Origin: Bacteroidota bacterium
GTDB taxonomy: Bacteria > Bacteroidota > Bacteroidia > Palsa-965
Assembly: GCA_016194975.1 (NCBI GenBank)
Contig: JACQAM010000012.1
Location: forward strand, 1-64,000
DNA length: 64,000 nucleotides
Direction of reading: 5' to 3'
Numbering within the stretch: position 1 is the first letter of the stretch; each line of letters starts with the position of its first letter. Shown one piece after another: positions 16,767 to 25,613 of the stretch. The notes under the pieces were generated by a model. The model made no database searches. It saw only the letters and a program-made list of their open reading frames with translations, and was not told the origin of the DNA. A program made the position numbers and the translations under genes.

Positions 16767-18917
16767 TCAGAATGCAAAACGGTAAACTAATTTCGCAACG
16801 CCTGTTGTAGATTGCGGGCGGAACATATCGAGTTGTTTGATGTTATCGTGTCCCTGATTATAAACAAAATAAAGATCGGATCCGATACGCGGGATCCAGT
16901 GCAGGCGGAAATTCAAACGCATAAGATCGTCGAATGAATTGTACTGGCCGAAAACAGAGATGTCGATCTTCGTAGTGAATGCATAATTAAAATACAAAGC
17001 GATCTCGTTCGTTGCCACATTTCCCTTCTGGAAACGGACAAGATTGTAATTATAATCAGCATTCATATTCATGTGTCTCGAAAAATTCACACCCAAGCTT
17101 GCATTATAGTTCTGGATCTTCCCGGTGTAAAAAGTTCCCCAGTTGTAATACGTGTCGAACCAGAATCTTCTTCCGTGAAAAGTGGAAAAAGCAAATTCAG
17201 AAACATGCATGAAATAATGTCCCACGGGAATGTAAATACTGTCGGTGATATTGAATTGTTCATCAAGACGATCATAAGTCTGTCGGAGATTCACTTCGAA
17301 TGATTCGCCCGATTTGAATTCGGCGCCGACAATTCTTGTTTCATTATAAAACGATTCGAACTGGTGTGTACTCTGTGTTCGCAATGCAGCAAGTTCGAAC
17401 GGTTTGAAATTCATTTTGCGAACACCGTATTTTGTAAAAATGCGCGGCATGATCACGAGATGCCAGTTGAATGCTTCGTAATTTTTACGCTGGATGAATC
17501 CGAGCTGCGGATCGAAATTCTGCTGGAGACTGGAAACAGCAATGAAATGATCGACGAGGTCGTTCGGGTAATCAGAATAAATGCGGTAAGCCAAAGAATT
17601 TTTTTCTGCGCGAAAATCATTCATGCTTTGCGCGATGTTTCCTGCCACCACAAGATTCCGGTGATGAAGAAATTTCGAAGTGGTATAACTTGCATCGATG
17701 CCGGCCACCTGGTTGCTCGTTCCTGCTCCCGCCTTATTCGTAAAAATTCCTCCGATGTAAGATTGTGGGCCGACGTCGCGTTTGTAACGAAGAACAAGAT
17801 CGTTGTGACTGCTGGTCGTGTCGAATTTTCCTTCCTGTATGTCGAGTAAACCAATATTGTTTTTTCCGACTTTCCCGAACACGCGTGTGCCCGCAATGAT
17901 GGGAACAGTTTGCAATTGTTCAATGCCGATGGTTCGCGTATAGAAAACCGTGTTGCTGTTTCCCATATAGAATTCAAAACTGTTATAACCTTCGAGAAAA
18001 AAATCGCGCTTCTCCGGGTAATCGATCGCAAAGCGTGAAAGATTAACGGGAATGCGATCACTTTCTATTTGTGCGAAATCAGTATTCGCAGTGATATTCA
18101 TTTTCAGGGTAGGAGTGAGGTTGATGTTGAGATCGCCGCCGATCTTGTATGGATAAGTAAATCCATTGCTGCGTTCGTAATTCCATCCGCCAAGCGCGTA
18201 CGGTTTAAATTCAAAATGTTTTGCGTAACCAATGTTTCCGATCCCGGACAAAGTTCCTGCATTCACCAATGAAAAAATACTATAATCGCGGCTCCATCCC
18301 TGCCAGAGATCTTCTTCATTTTTTCTTTTGATATCGCGTTCGAAATTCACTGCCCAGTGATGAAGTGAATCTTTATTGAACTGCAATGTGCTGAATGGAA
18401 TTTTTATTTCTGCGAACCATCCGGTAGAATTTCTCGAAGTCTTCGCATCCCACACTCCATTCCAGTCCATCGTGCCTTCTTCTCCATTCGAGATCAATTC
18501 ATCGGCGCGTGCGCCATTCGGATTGATCACAAATAAATATCCGTTGCGGCGATCATTGAAAGGAGAAAGTGCAACCTGGAAATTATCATCCGACCAATAA
18601 TCAAAATCGCGCTGCATGAATTTCGCCGACATCATGGAAGGATCATTCATGTAACAATTGATCGCGAAGTAAATTGCAAATTTATCGTAAGCAATGCGGA
18701 CTTCTGTTTTTTCACTTGCAGCTTCACCGAAGTTCAATTCGCGCTGGGTGAAATTATTTATAGGCGCGATGTGTTGCCAAACGCTGTCATCTGTTTTTCC
18801 ATCGAGAAGAATTATACCCGGATAATAATTTGCATCAATCGTATCGGGCAATGCATGTTGCGCAACCAACCCGGCCGGTAATAAAAAGAAAATAAGAAAA
18901 GCACGGAAAAATTTCAT
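16767..18917 (-). CDS. DUF5916 family outer-membrane protein with CBM9-like N-terminal domain
   Basis: This 716-residue protein has a signal peptide (LIFFLLPAGLVAQ). An N-terminal domain of about 180 residues follows, with the CBM9-like pattern LDGKTDDSVWQ, AYDKFAIYFAINCY and NGYLFVINPNGARAD. The remaining ~500 residues are rich in alternating aromatic strands and end in LVYRFAF, typical of a beta-barrel terminus. The family is common in Bacteroidota and has no settled function. It is the last gene of a tight minus-strand run, 25 bp after the outer-membrane protein gene upstream. Confidence 0.87.
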   Translation of the reverse strand: MKFFRAFLIFFLLPAGLVAQHALPDTIDANYYPGIILLDGKTDDSVWQHIAPINNFTQRELNFGEAASEKTEVRIAYDKFAIYFAINCYMNDPSMMSAKFMQRDFDYWSDDNFQVALSPFNDRRNGYLFVINPNGARADELISNGEEGTMDWNGVWDAKTSRNSTGWFAEIKIPFSTLQFNKDSLHHWAVNFERDIKRKNEEDLWQGWSRDYSIFSLVNAGTLSGIGNIGYAKHFEFKPYALGGWNYERSNGFTYPYKIGGDLNINLTPTLKMNITANTDFAQIESDRIPVNLSRFAIDYPEKRDFFLEGYNSFEFYMGNSNTVFYTRTIGIEQLQTVPIIAGTRVFGKVGKNNIGLLDIQEGKFDTTSSHNDLVLRYKRDVGPQSYIGGIFTNKAGAGTSNQVAGIDASYTTSKFLHHRNLVVAGNIAQSMNDFRAEKNSLAYRIYSDYPNDLVDHFIAVSSLQQNFDPQLGFIQRKNYEAFNWHLVIMPRIFTKYGVRKMNFKPFELAALRTQSTHQFESFYNETRIVGAEFKSGESFEVNLRQTYDRLDEQFNITDSIYIPVGHYFMHVSEFAFSTFHGRRFWFDTYYNWGTFYTGKIQNYNASLGVNFSRHMNMNADYNYNLVRFQKGNVATNEIALYFNYAFTTKIDISVFGQYNSFDDLMRLNFRLHWIPRIGSDLYFVYNQGHDNIKQLDMFRPQSTTGVAKLVYRFAF

Positions 18918-18942
18918 TCGTTTATTTTAACCGAAAAAAATT

Positions 18943-19707
18943 TCAATCTACGCCCTTCGATCTTCCACCGGCAGCAAACCGGTAACCCACCTGCAAACTT
19001 ATGCACATATCTTTTATGAATAAAGTATTCGTGTCCACTTTTCCCGTGTAAATGAAACGCGAGAGATCGTACTTGAACATGCTTTCGAACGTAAGAAACC
19101 GTTCGCTGAAGCCGAACCGTTTTTCAAAACCAAATCCTGCCATGAGCACGTGATTGATATTCGTGCCGAGCAGGTGATTTTCAAATGCGAGGGTTGTTGG
19201 CCCGCCCCAGATTCCATTCCCGGTTGAATTCTGTACTACGTTCGAACTTGCGCTGAGAAATATTTTCGGGGAATATCCTCCCATCACAAAAAATATTGTT
19301 CTTGCACTCGATTCATCGCTCATCAATCCAAGGCGCCCGATAATGGGAAGATACATTTCCATTGTGCGCAGCGTATGCGTGTACCCGAATGAACGATCGT
19401 AAATTGTGGAATAACCCGGCGCGAAATAATAGGTGTTGAAAGAACAGGATTGAGAAACTACTTCGAGACCGAATTGAACGTGCGCATTTTTAGACGGATA
19501 AAAATGAATCCTGAATTCGCCACCGAAACCAATTCTTGGAACTGCGGGATCACTGTGGCGTGGATCTGTTTTGAAAAATGAAACGATGCCTTCGGCGGAA
19601 TAAGAGAAACCATATTTTGGCCCGCCGATCATGCGCGGGTAAGGATAGGCATGTACGCATTGCGCGGAAAAGATAAAAATGAAAAAAGAAATGAGAACAC
19701 TTTTCAT
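18943..19707 (-). CDS. Outer-membrane beta-barrel-like protein
   Basis: This 254-residue protein has a signal peptide (VLISFFIFIFSAQCVHAYP). Alternating strands follow, for example GGEFRIHFYPSKNAHVQFG and LMAGFGFEKRFGFSERF, ending in SLQVGYRFAAGG. The start at 19707 is chosen because ATG overlaps the upstream stop codon as ATGA and sits directly before the signal peptide; the longer upstream frame is shadow. It is translationally coupled to the amidohydrolase gene. The specific family is not recognised. Confidence 0.8.
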   Translation of the reverse strand: MKSVLISFFIFIFSAQCVHAYPYPRMIGGPKYGFSYSAEGIVSFFKTDPRHSDPAVPRIGFGGEFRIHFYPSKNAHVQFGLEVVSQSCSFNTYYFAPGYSTIYDRSFGYTHTLRTMEMYLPIIGRLGLMSDESSARTIFFVMGGYSPKIFLSASSNVVQNSTGNGIWGGPTTLAFENHLLGTNINHVLMAGFGFEKRFGFSERFLTFESMFKYDLSRFIYTGKVDTNTLFIKDMCISLQVGYRFAAGGRSKGVD

Positions 19708-21392
19708 TTTGCAGCGTAAACTTTTTTTCCGCCGATAAAAGTAAAAAGCACTTTCGTCAATGGAATATTTTCTTCCGGGCAATTCATAATATCAGTATCA
19801 ACCAGAATGAAGTCGGCGAATTTTCCCGTTTCGACACTTCCTTTTTCATTTTCTTCGAAATTAGAATACGCCGCCCAGCGTGTCATTCCATACAACGTAT
19901 TTCTTCTTGATAAAGCATTTTCCATTTGAAATCCATTCGGTGGAAAGTGTTCCGGATCTTTTCTTGCAACCGCAGCATAAAAAGTATAAAAAGGATTGAT
20001 GTTCTCCACCGGGAAATCGGTTCCGAGCGCAACTATTCCTGCAGAATTAAGAAGATCATTGTAGGCATAAGCAGAATGAATTCTTTTCGGGCCAATTCTT
20101 TTTTCCGCCCAGTACATATCACTCGTTGCATGTGTTGGCTGCACAGAAGGAATGATTCCGTATTCACCGAAAAAAGGAAGATCTGTCGGCGCAACTACCT
20201 GCGCATGTTCAATTCTCCAGCGTTGCAGAGAATCTTTCAAGAGTGAAGAATAAATTTTCAGGATAAAATGATTCGCTGAATCACCAATGGCGTGCGTGCA
20301 AACCTGGAAACCTTTGTCGGCGCACAATTTCATTTTCCCGCTGTAATGTTGAGGAGAACTCAGCAGAAAACCTTTCCAGCCGGGCTGATCATTGTAATTG
20401 GAAAACAAACAAGCGCCACGGGAACCAAGCGCGCCATCGGCATAGAATTTAAATGAACGCACATCGAGCTGATCAGTTTTGTAAGGGCCATGCAATAAAT
20501 AATAATCGTAATTCGGTGCGCTGTCGCTGAGCATCGCATAAATTCTCATTTTCAGTTTCCCGTTTTTCTGCAATTGATCGATGAGATCTATTTTATCTTT
20601 CAGCAATCCTGCATCATCAACGGTTGTCAATCCAACTGCGAAACAATTTTCCTGCGCCTGCATCAATGCAGTGGTGACTGTATTATTATCCGGCTGCGGA
20701 ATTATTTTTTCAACGAGATCCACGGCGTTATCAATGAGAATACCGGTCGCTCCTCCATTCAGAAATACAGTTTTATGGTTGATGCTTTTTCCTTCAATCA
20801 TCTCGTGCAGAATTTCTCCGCCGGCAACTTCAGTTGAATCTGTTATGTGTGCAAGATCGAGCGCACGCTTATTCGCGAGCGCCGCATGCCCATCCACGCG
20901 CTTGAGAAAAACAGGTGTGTTCGGAAAAAGAGAATCGAGAATTTTTTTCGTCGGGAATTCTTTCATCGCCCAATCGTTCTGATCCCAGCCGCGGCCAATG
21001 ATCCACGGATTTTTATTTGTAGCAGAATATTTTTTCACCCGGTCAATTACTTCCGCAAAAGATTTTGTTCCCACGAGATCACATTCCTGCAAACCCAAAC
21101 CGTAATTCACAAAATGACAATGTGCATCAATGAGTCCCGGAAGAACTGTTTTTCCTTTGGCGTCAATGGTGGAATCGGCATCATACATCGCGCCGATGCT
21201 TTCATTGGTTCCCACGGCAATGAATTTCCCATCTTTCACCGCAAAACTTTCGAGCACAGCAAATCCTCCGTCGGCCGTATAAATTTTTCCATTTTTGAGA
21301 ATAAGATCAGCGTGTTGTTTTTTTGTTCCGCAGGAAAAGAAGAACAGGAGTGAGAAAAAAAGGAAGAAACAATTGCGCATAAAATTTCTCAT
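19704..21392 (-). CDS. Exported amidohydrolase-family protein (YtcJ-like)
   Basis: This protein of about 562 residues has a lipoprotein-type signal (FFLFFSLLFFFSCG, lipobox Cys). The amidohydrolase fold includes ILKNGKIYTADGG at the start, the metal ligand motif DAHCHF, a mid-protein HAIGDSA and a C-terminal GTDFPVENINPFYTF. This architecture matches the YtcJ-like group of metal-dependent hydrolases acting on C-N or amide bonds. The start at 21392 is preferred because it forms an ATGA overlap with the Rieske gene stop. The substrate is unknown. Confidence 0.88.
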   Translation of the reverse strand: MRNFMRNCFFLFFSLLFFFSCGTKKQHADLILKNGKIYTADGGFAVLESFAVKDGKFIAVGTNESIGAMYDADSTIDAKGKTVLPGLIDAHCHFVNYGLGLQECDLVGTKSFAEVIDRVKKYSATNKNPWIIGRGWDQNDWAMKEFPTKKILDSLFPNTPVFLKRVDGHAALANKRALDLAHITDSTEVAGGEILHEMIEGKSINHKTVFLNGGATGILIDNAVDLVEKIIPQPDNNTVTTALMQAQENCFAVGLTTVDDAGLLKDKIDLIDQLQKNGKLKMRIYAMLSDSAPNYDYYLLHGPYKTDQLDVRSFKFYADGALGSRGACLFSNYNDQPGWKGFLLSSPQHYSGKMKLCADKGFQVCTHAIGDSANHFILKIYSSLLKDSLQRWRIEHAQVVAPTDLPFFGEYGIIPSVQPTHATSDMYWAEKRIGPKRIHSAYAYNDLLNSAGIVALGTDFPVENINPFYTFYAAVARKDPEHFPPNGFQMENALSRRNTLYGMTRWAAYSNFEENEKGSVETGKFADFILVDTDIMNCPEENIPLTKVLFTFIGGKKVYAAK

Positions 21393-22471
21393 GAATTCAT
21401 GAATTCGCAAATGAGACGATGAAAATGATGTGTTCCTGTTTCGCGCGCCGGGGAATATCTTCCGTTTTTATAGAAAGAAGAACGGATACCTTTCTGCACA
21501 TCTTCAACGATCGATTCATCTTCACGTTCCACTTTATCAAGATCGGCGCCAGCACCACGATCGGGTTTGTTCTCTTTCCAGGTGTAAGTGATGAAAGAAA
21601 CTTTAGTGAGATCAGGAGCCAGCGGGCGTACGATATTTATTGAAAGTCCCCAGGGATAAAAGTTGAACATGAGGTTTGGAAATATCCACCAGTAATAAGC
21701 AGCGATCTTTTTTCCATGATCGGGATGATCTTTTGGTAATTCGAAAATTTCATCTCCACCGCGCGAAAGTCCGAGTTGCAGAACGGAATAAGGAAAAAGT
21801 TCCGTGGAATAGGAATTGTAATCAAGTACAGCAGCGAGTGACTGATGAACGTACGGAATATGGAATCCTTCGAGGTAATTCTCGCAATACAAAGCCCAGT
21901 TTGCTTTCACCACGTAATCGCGGGAAAGAATTTCATGATGACTGAATTCTGTCAAAGGAAGAAAACTCATTCTTTTTTTCATATCGCCGAGAACATCGCC
22001 GGCAGAAATTTTTGCATCAATGGAAGCAAAAAGAAATTGTTCCCATTGTGAAAAAGGAACTTGTGACAAATTATCTTTTTCCGAAGGGAAATTTTCCACG
22101 CCTTCGAATTCGGGCATGGAAGAAAAATCTCCATTCAGTTTGAATTTGCGCCCGTGATAACGACAGCGAATGTGGCTGGCAGTGCAGGCAGCGTCCACTA
22201 AAATATTTCCACGGTGCGTGCACACATTCGAAAGACAATGCACGTGGTCCTCTTTATCACGGACAAAAAGTATAGGATCATTGCAGAATCCTTCGAGAAA
22301 TAATTTCGGCGAAAGTTGTCCCTGCAGGCGCACCAGGTTTTTATCGCCGATGTATTGCCAGGTGGAAGAAAATATTTTCTTCTTTGAGATCTCAAAATTC
22401 TCCCTGCTGTTGTAGAAAGAAGTATCGAGTGTTTCAGCTTTGCGGATGTCAGGATCGACAAAAAATTTCAT
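21389..22471 (-). CDS. Rieske [2Fe-2S] aromatic-ring-hydroxylase-type oxygenase alpha subunit
   Basis: This 360-residue protein has a Rieske centre formed by Cys84-His86 (CTHRG) and Cys103-His106 (CRYHG). The mononuclear iron site is suggested by His204 and His209 in NYLEGFHIPYVH, with an acidic ligand near VEDVQKG. This layout resembles ring-hydroxylating dioxygenases and choline- or carnitine-type monooxygenases. The reductase partner is not in this window. It sits between an SDR gene (52-bp gap) and the amidohydrolase (ATGA overlap), so it belongs to one operon. Confidence 0.9.
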   Translation of the reverse strand: MKFFVDPDIRKAETLDTSFYNSRENFEISKKKIFSSTWQYIGDKNLVRLQGQLSPKLFLEGFCNDPILFVRDKEDHVHCLSNVCTHRGNILVDAACTASHIRCRYHGRKFKLNGDFSSMPEFEGVENFPSEKDNLSQVPFSQWEQFLFASIDAKISAGDVLGDMKKRMSFLPLTEFSHHEILSRDYVVKANWALYCENYLEGFHIPYVHQSLAAVLDYNSYSTELFPYSVLQLGLSRGGDEIFELPKDHPDHGKKIAAYYWWIFPNLMFNFYPWGLSINIVRPLAPDLTKVSFITYTWKENKPDRGAGADLDKVEREDESIVEDVQKGIRSSFYKNGRYSPARETGTHHFHRLICEFMNS

Positions 22472-22523
22472 TGGGTGGATTAGAGATTTGTACGAACCAT
22501 ACTGATTAAAGATTGAGACGGAT

Positions 22524-23294
22524 TCAGGATGACTTTCTGACCAATGTAGTTGAATTCGCCTGCGCTGCGGGCATGATCACAATGTCATTGATATTTACAT
22601 GAGCAGGGCGACTCGCGATCCACCATGTTGTATCCGCAATATCTTCCGCACTCAGCGCTTCGAATCCTTTGTAAACTGTTTTCGCTTTTTCTTCATCGCC
22701 TTTAAAACGCACAAGTGAGAATTCTGTTTCCGCCATTCCCGGCGCGATCTGCGAAACACGGATGTTGTGATGAACCATATCCACGCGCATTGCTTTTGTC
22801 AATGCATCAACGGCATGTTTAGTTGCGCAGTACACATTTCCATTGGCATAAACTTCTTTCCCGGCAATGGAACCGATGTTGATGATGTGTCCGCATTTCC
22901 GTTCGATCATCAGCGGTGCAATGCTGCGCGTCACGTACAAAAGTCCTTTCACATTGGTATCGATCATCTGTTCCCAGTCGTCGGGCGATCCTTCCTGCAC
23001 GGGAGATAATCCTGCTGCAAGCCCGGCATTATTGACAAGAAGATCTACGTTCTTCCATTTTCCGCTGAGCGATGCAACTGTTTTTTTTACTTCTTCGTTA
23101 TTGCGTACATCGAATGCGAGTGACAGAACATCAATGGAATATTTTTCTTTCAGTTGTCGCTCCAGCATTTCGAGACGCGTTTTCCTTCTGCCGGAAATGA
23201 TCACATTCCATTTCTCCGCAGCAAATTTTTCTGCTATCGCTTTTCCGAATCCGGCTGTTGCACCGGTAATGAATGCTGTTTTTATTGCTGACAT
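22524..23294 (-). CDS. Short-chain dehydrogenase/reductase
   Basis: This 256-residue classical SDR has the NAD(P) motif TGATAGFGKA near the N terminus, NNAG in the middle, and the catalytic YCATK (Tyr-x-x-x-Lys). It ends in a short positively charged tail. It resembles YdfG-type 3-hydroxy acid dehydrogenases. It starts 9 bp after the permease stop codon and is followed by the Rieske gene, so it probably acts in the same catabolic or modification pathway. The substrate is not determinable from sequence. Confidence 0.9.
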   Translation of the reverse strand: MSAIKTAFITGATAGFGKAIAEKFAAEKWNVIISGRRKTRLEMLERQLKEKYSIDVLSLAFDVRNNEEVKKTVASLSGKWKNVDLLVNNAGLAAGLSPVQEGSPDDWEQMIDTNVKGLLYVTRSIAPLMIERKCGHIINIGSIAGKEVYANGNVYCATKHAVDALTKAMRVDMVHHNIRVSQIAPGMAETEFSLVRFKGDEEKAKTVYKGFEALSAEDIADTTWWIASRPAHVNINDIVIMPAAQANSTTLVRKSS

Positions 23295-23303
23295 GATGCA
23301 GGA

Positions 23304-25301
23304 TCAGGAATTGGAAGTTTGTGCAAGACGGCTATTCTTCCTGCTGTAAGTAAAATAAATTACGAGTCCGATGATGAGCCAGCCCGTGAACCACAACCAG
23401 TTTTTCCATCCGAGTTCCGACATCATGTACAGGCAACACAAAAGTCCGAGTACAGGAATGAGAGAAAGTTTGCGGCTGATGGAACGATACACAATGAAAA
23501 GTGCAACCAAAAGGAAAACCCACATGGGGATATTGTGGAAGAAAACATTGAAACCCGATTCATATTTTATTTTGTCATCGTCCACAGAAGCTCTCACGAT
23601 CCTCACATATTCTCCATTGTTCACCGCAGCTGCGAGATCTGTTGTTGCAACACTGTCGGAATTATTTTTCACTTTGGCAACTGTAGCAGAATCGAAAGCA
23701 TCCGGTTTGGAAGCAGCGAGTGCAATGAGTTTATTCCTGATAGAAAGTGTTTGCGCGGGCGTTGTCATTTTCAATAATGTGTCGCTGTCAAAAACTTTTT
23801 GTGATCTGAAAAATTCTTTGGTGGAATCGGGAGAAAATTTCACGCACACCACTGTGAGCGCCACCGCGAGTACTGGTACAATGTAACGCGCGCTCACATA
23901 AGGCAATCGGAATTTTCCACGCGGCGCATTCGGATCCGCATCGAGGCGCAACACGCCTGCGCACACGAGCACGAAAGCGAAAAGTGTTCCGAGACTGCAT
24001 ACGTCGGTAACGAAACTCAGGTCGAGAAAAAAAGCAGGAATTCCCACCATCAATCCGGTCATGATCGTTGCGAACGATGGCGTGCGGAATCGCGGATGAA
24101 TTTTTGAAAATCTTTTTGGTAATAATCCGTCGCGGCTCATGGTAAGCCATATTCGCGGTTGCCCCAATTGAAAAACAAGAAGCACACTTGCCATTGCCAC
24201 AACGGCGCTCACCGCAATAATATTTTTCAGCCATTTCAGTTGTGCAAATTTTTCAAACACATGTGCGAGCGGATCCCCGACATTCAATTCTTTATAGCTC
24301 ATCATTCCCGTGATCACGAGCGCAATGATGACGTACAAAACGGTGCAGATAACAATGGAATAAAGAATTCCTCTCGGCAGATCGCGCTGCGGATTTTTAC
24401 ATTCTTCTGCAGTAGTGGAGATCGCATCGAAACCAATGTAGGCGAAGAACACTGCAGAAATTCCGCCGAGTAATCCCCCGACTCCATGTGGAAGAAACGG
24501 ATGCCAGTTATTTGTGTCAATATAAAATGAACCGAAGACAATGACCATGATCACCACCACCAATTTTATTCCCACCATGATGTTGCTCGCATTGCGCGAT
24601 TCTTTCATTCCGCGATAAACGAGCCACGTAATGAGTACGATGATCGACAGCGCAGGAATATCGAGCACGAAATGAAAACTTCCGATAGCAGGCGCATTTT
24701 TCCACGCAAGATATTTCGAAACTTCGCCGCCGAAATCCTGCGAACCTGCAAGCACATTGAGTTTGCTTCCGGAAGAAAGCATTTTCGAAATATTATTGAA
24801 TCCATTATGCGCAGTGAAATAATCCATAGTCATCCATTCCGGCATGTGCCAGTGATGCCCGTGAAAATTGATGCTGTTGAATAAACTCGTGAAATAATCG
24901 CTCCATGAAATTGCAACGGTAATATTCCCGATCGCATATTCCATAATGAGCGCCCAACCGATGATCCACGCAAAAAGTTCTCCGAACGCTACGTACGAGT
25001 ACGTGTATGCGCTTCCTGACACGGGCACGAGCGATGCAAATTCTGCGTAGGCGAGTGCTGCAAAACTGCAGGCGACCGCGGTGAAAATGAAAAGAAGAAT
25101 AACACCGGGTCCGCCGAGATAACTTGCTTTTCCAATGGTGGAAAAAATTCCTGCGCCAATGATCGCCGCAATTCCGAAAGCAGTGAGATCGCGAACGCCG
25201 AGTGTTTTGTGCAATTTTCCTCCCGATGCTTCAGCGTCAATATCTGCATTGCGCATGATCTGTTCAACAGATTTTTTCCGGAAGAGTTGTTGGAATGACA
25301 T
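23304..25301 (-). CDS. APC-superfamily cationic amino-acid permease
   Basis: This 665-residue membrane protein has about 12-14 hydrophobic spans and the family motif GAGIFSTIGKAS near residue 50. It resembles the YfnA/CAT group of amino-acid transporters. Two features are unusual: an insertion of about 45 residues after the third span (NGFNNISKMLSSGSK region) and a hydrophilic insertion of about 90 residues before the last two spans, both probably on one side of the membrane. A CAAATGTA box (TACATTTG on this strand) 40 bp upstream fits a promoter for the six-gene run. Confidence 0.9.
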   Translation of the reverse strand: MSFQQLFRKKSVEQIMRNADIDAEASGGKLHKTLGVRDLTAFGIAAIIGAGIFSTIGKASYLGGPGVILLFIFTAVACSFAALAYAEFASLVPVSGSAYTYSYVAFGELFAWIIGWALIMEYAIGNITVAISWSDYFTSLFNSINFHGHHWHMPEWMTMDYFTAHNGFNNISKMLSSGSKLNVLAGSQDFGGEVSKYLAWKNAPAIGSFHFVLDIPALSIIVLITWLVYRGMKESRNASNIMVGIKLVVVIMVIVFGSFYIDTNNWHPFLPHGVGGLLGGISAVFFAYIGFDAISTTAEECKNPQRDLPRGILYSIVICTVLYVIIALVITGMMSYKELNVGDPLAHVFEKFAQLKWLKNIIAVSAVVAMASVLLVFQLGQPRIWLTMSRDGLLPKRFSKIHPRFRTPSFATIMTGLMVGIPAFFLDLSFVTDVCSLGTLFAFVLVCAGVLRLDADPNAPRGKFRLPYVSARYIVPVLAVALTVVCVKFSPDSTKEFFRSQKVFDSDTLLKMTTPAQTLSIRNKLIALAASKPDAFDSATVAKVKNNSDSVATTDLAAAVNNGEYVRIVRASVDDDKIKYESGFNVFFHNIPMWVFLLVALFIVYRSISRKLSLIPVLGLLCCLYMMSELGWKNWLWFTGWLIIGLVIYFTYSRKNSRLAQTSNS

Positions 25302-25340
25302 TCAGAATTTTTTGTTGCGGCGGGAATGTAAAGAGCCGGA

Positions 25341-25348
25341 CAAATGTA
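25341..25348 (-). promoter_or_regulatory. -7 promoter element for the APC permease operon
   Basis: On the minus strand this reads TACATTTG, matching TAnnTTTG. It lies 39 bp before the start codon. No good -33 TTTG is visible 19-21 bp upstream. Confidence 0.45.
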
Positions 25349-25432
25349 CTAAAAGTGGGGCGGAAATTGTTTGGGAAAGTTTGGTGAATGGGGAAAGGGA
25401 GTTTCGAGTTCGGAGTTTCGGATTTTTCCATT

Positions 25433-25534
25433 TCAATTCATCAGCACAATTTTCTGCGTCGCCGAAATTTTTCCGTTCACTTCCAGGATGCAGAAATAAA
25501 TTCCGTTGGAAAGATTTTCTCCGTTAAACGGAAG
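25433..25534 (-). pseudogene. Orphan T9SS type A sorting-tail fragment
   Basis: Translated on the minus strand from just after a TAG stop, this stretch gives 33 residues including LSNGIYFCILEVNGKIS and TQKIVLMN before a TGA. That is the typical end of a type A sorting domain. No upstream reading frame is joined to it, so it looks like the remnant of a deleted cargo gene between the membrane-protein gene and the permease. Confidence 0.62.
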
Positions 25535-25613
25535 CTAGTAATTTCCTTTTTCTGTTTCCGTTTATTAAAAGCAATTTTTTTTAAAAACTATTCTTAAACA
25601 AATCTTCTCTATT

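Larger units (their letters stand above)
25302..25613. other. Intergenic region upstream of the permease operon
   Basis: The region contains a candidate -7 element (25341-25348, minus strand) and an orphan fragment of a T9SS sorting tail (25433-25534, minus strand). The rest is low-complexity AT-rich sequence. Confidence 0.6.
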
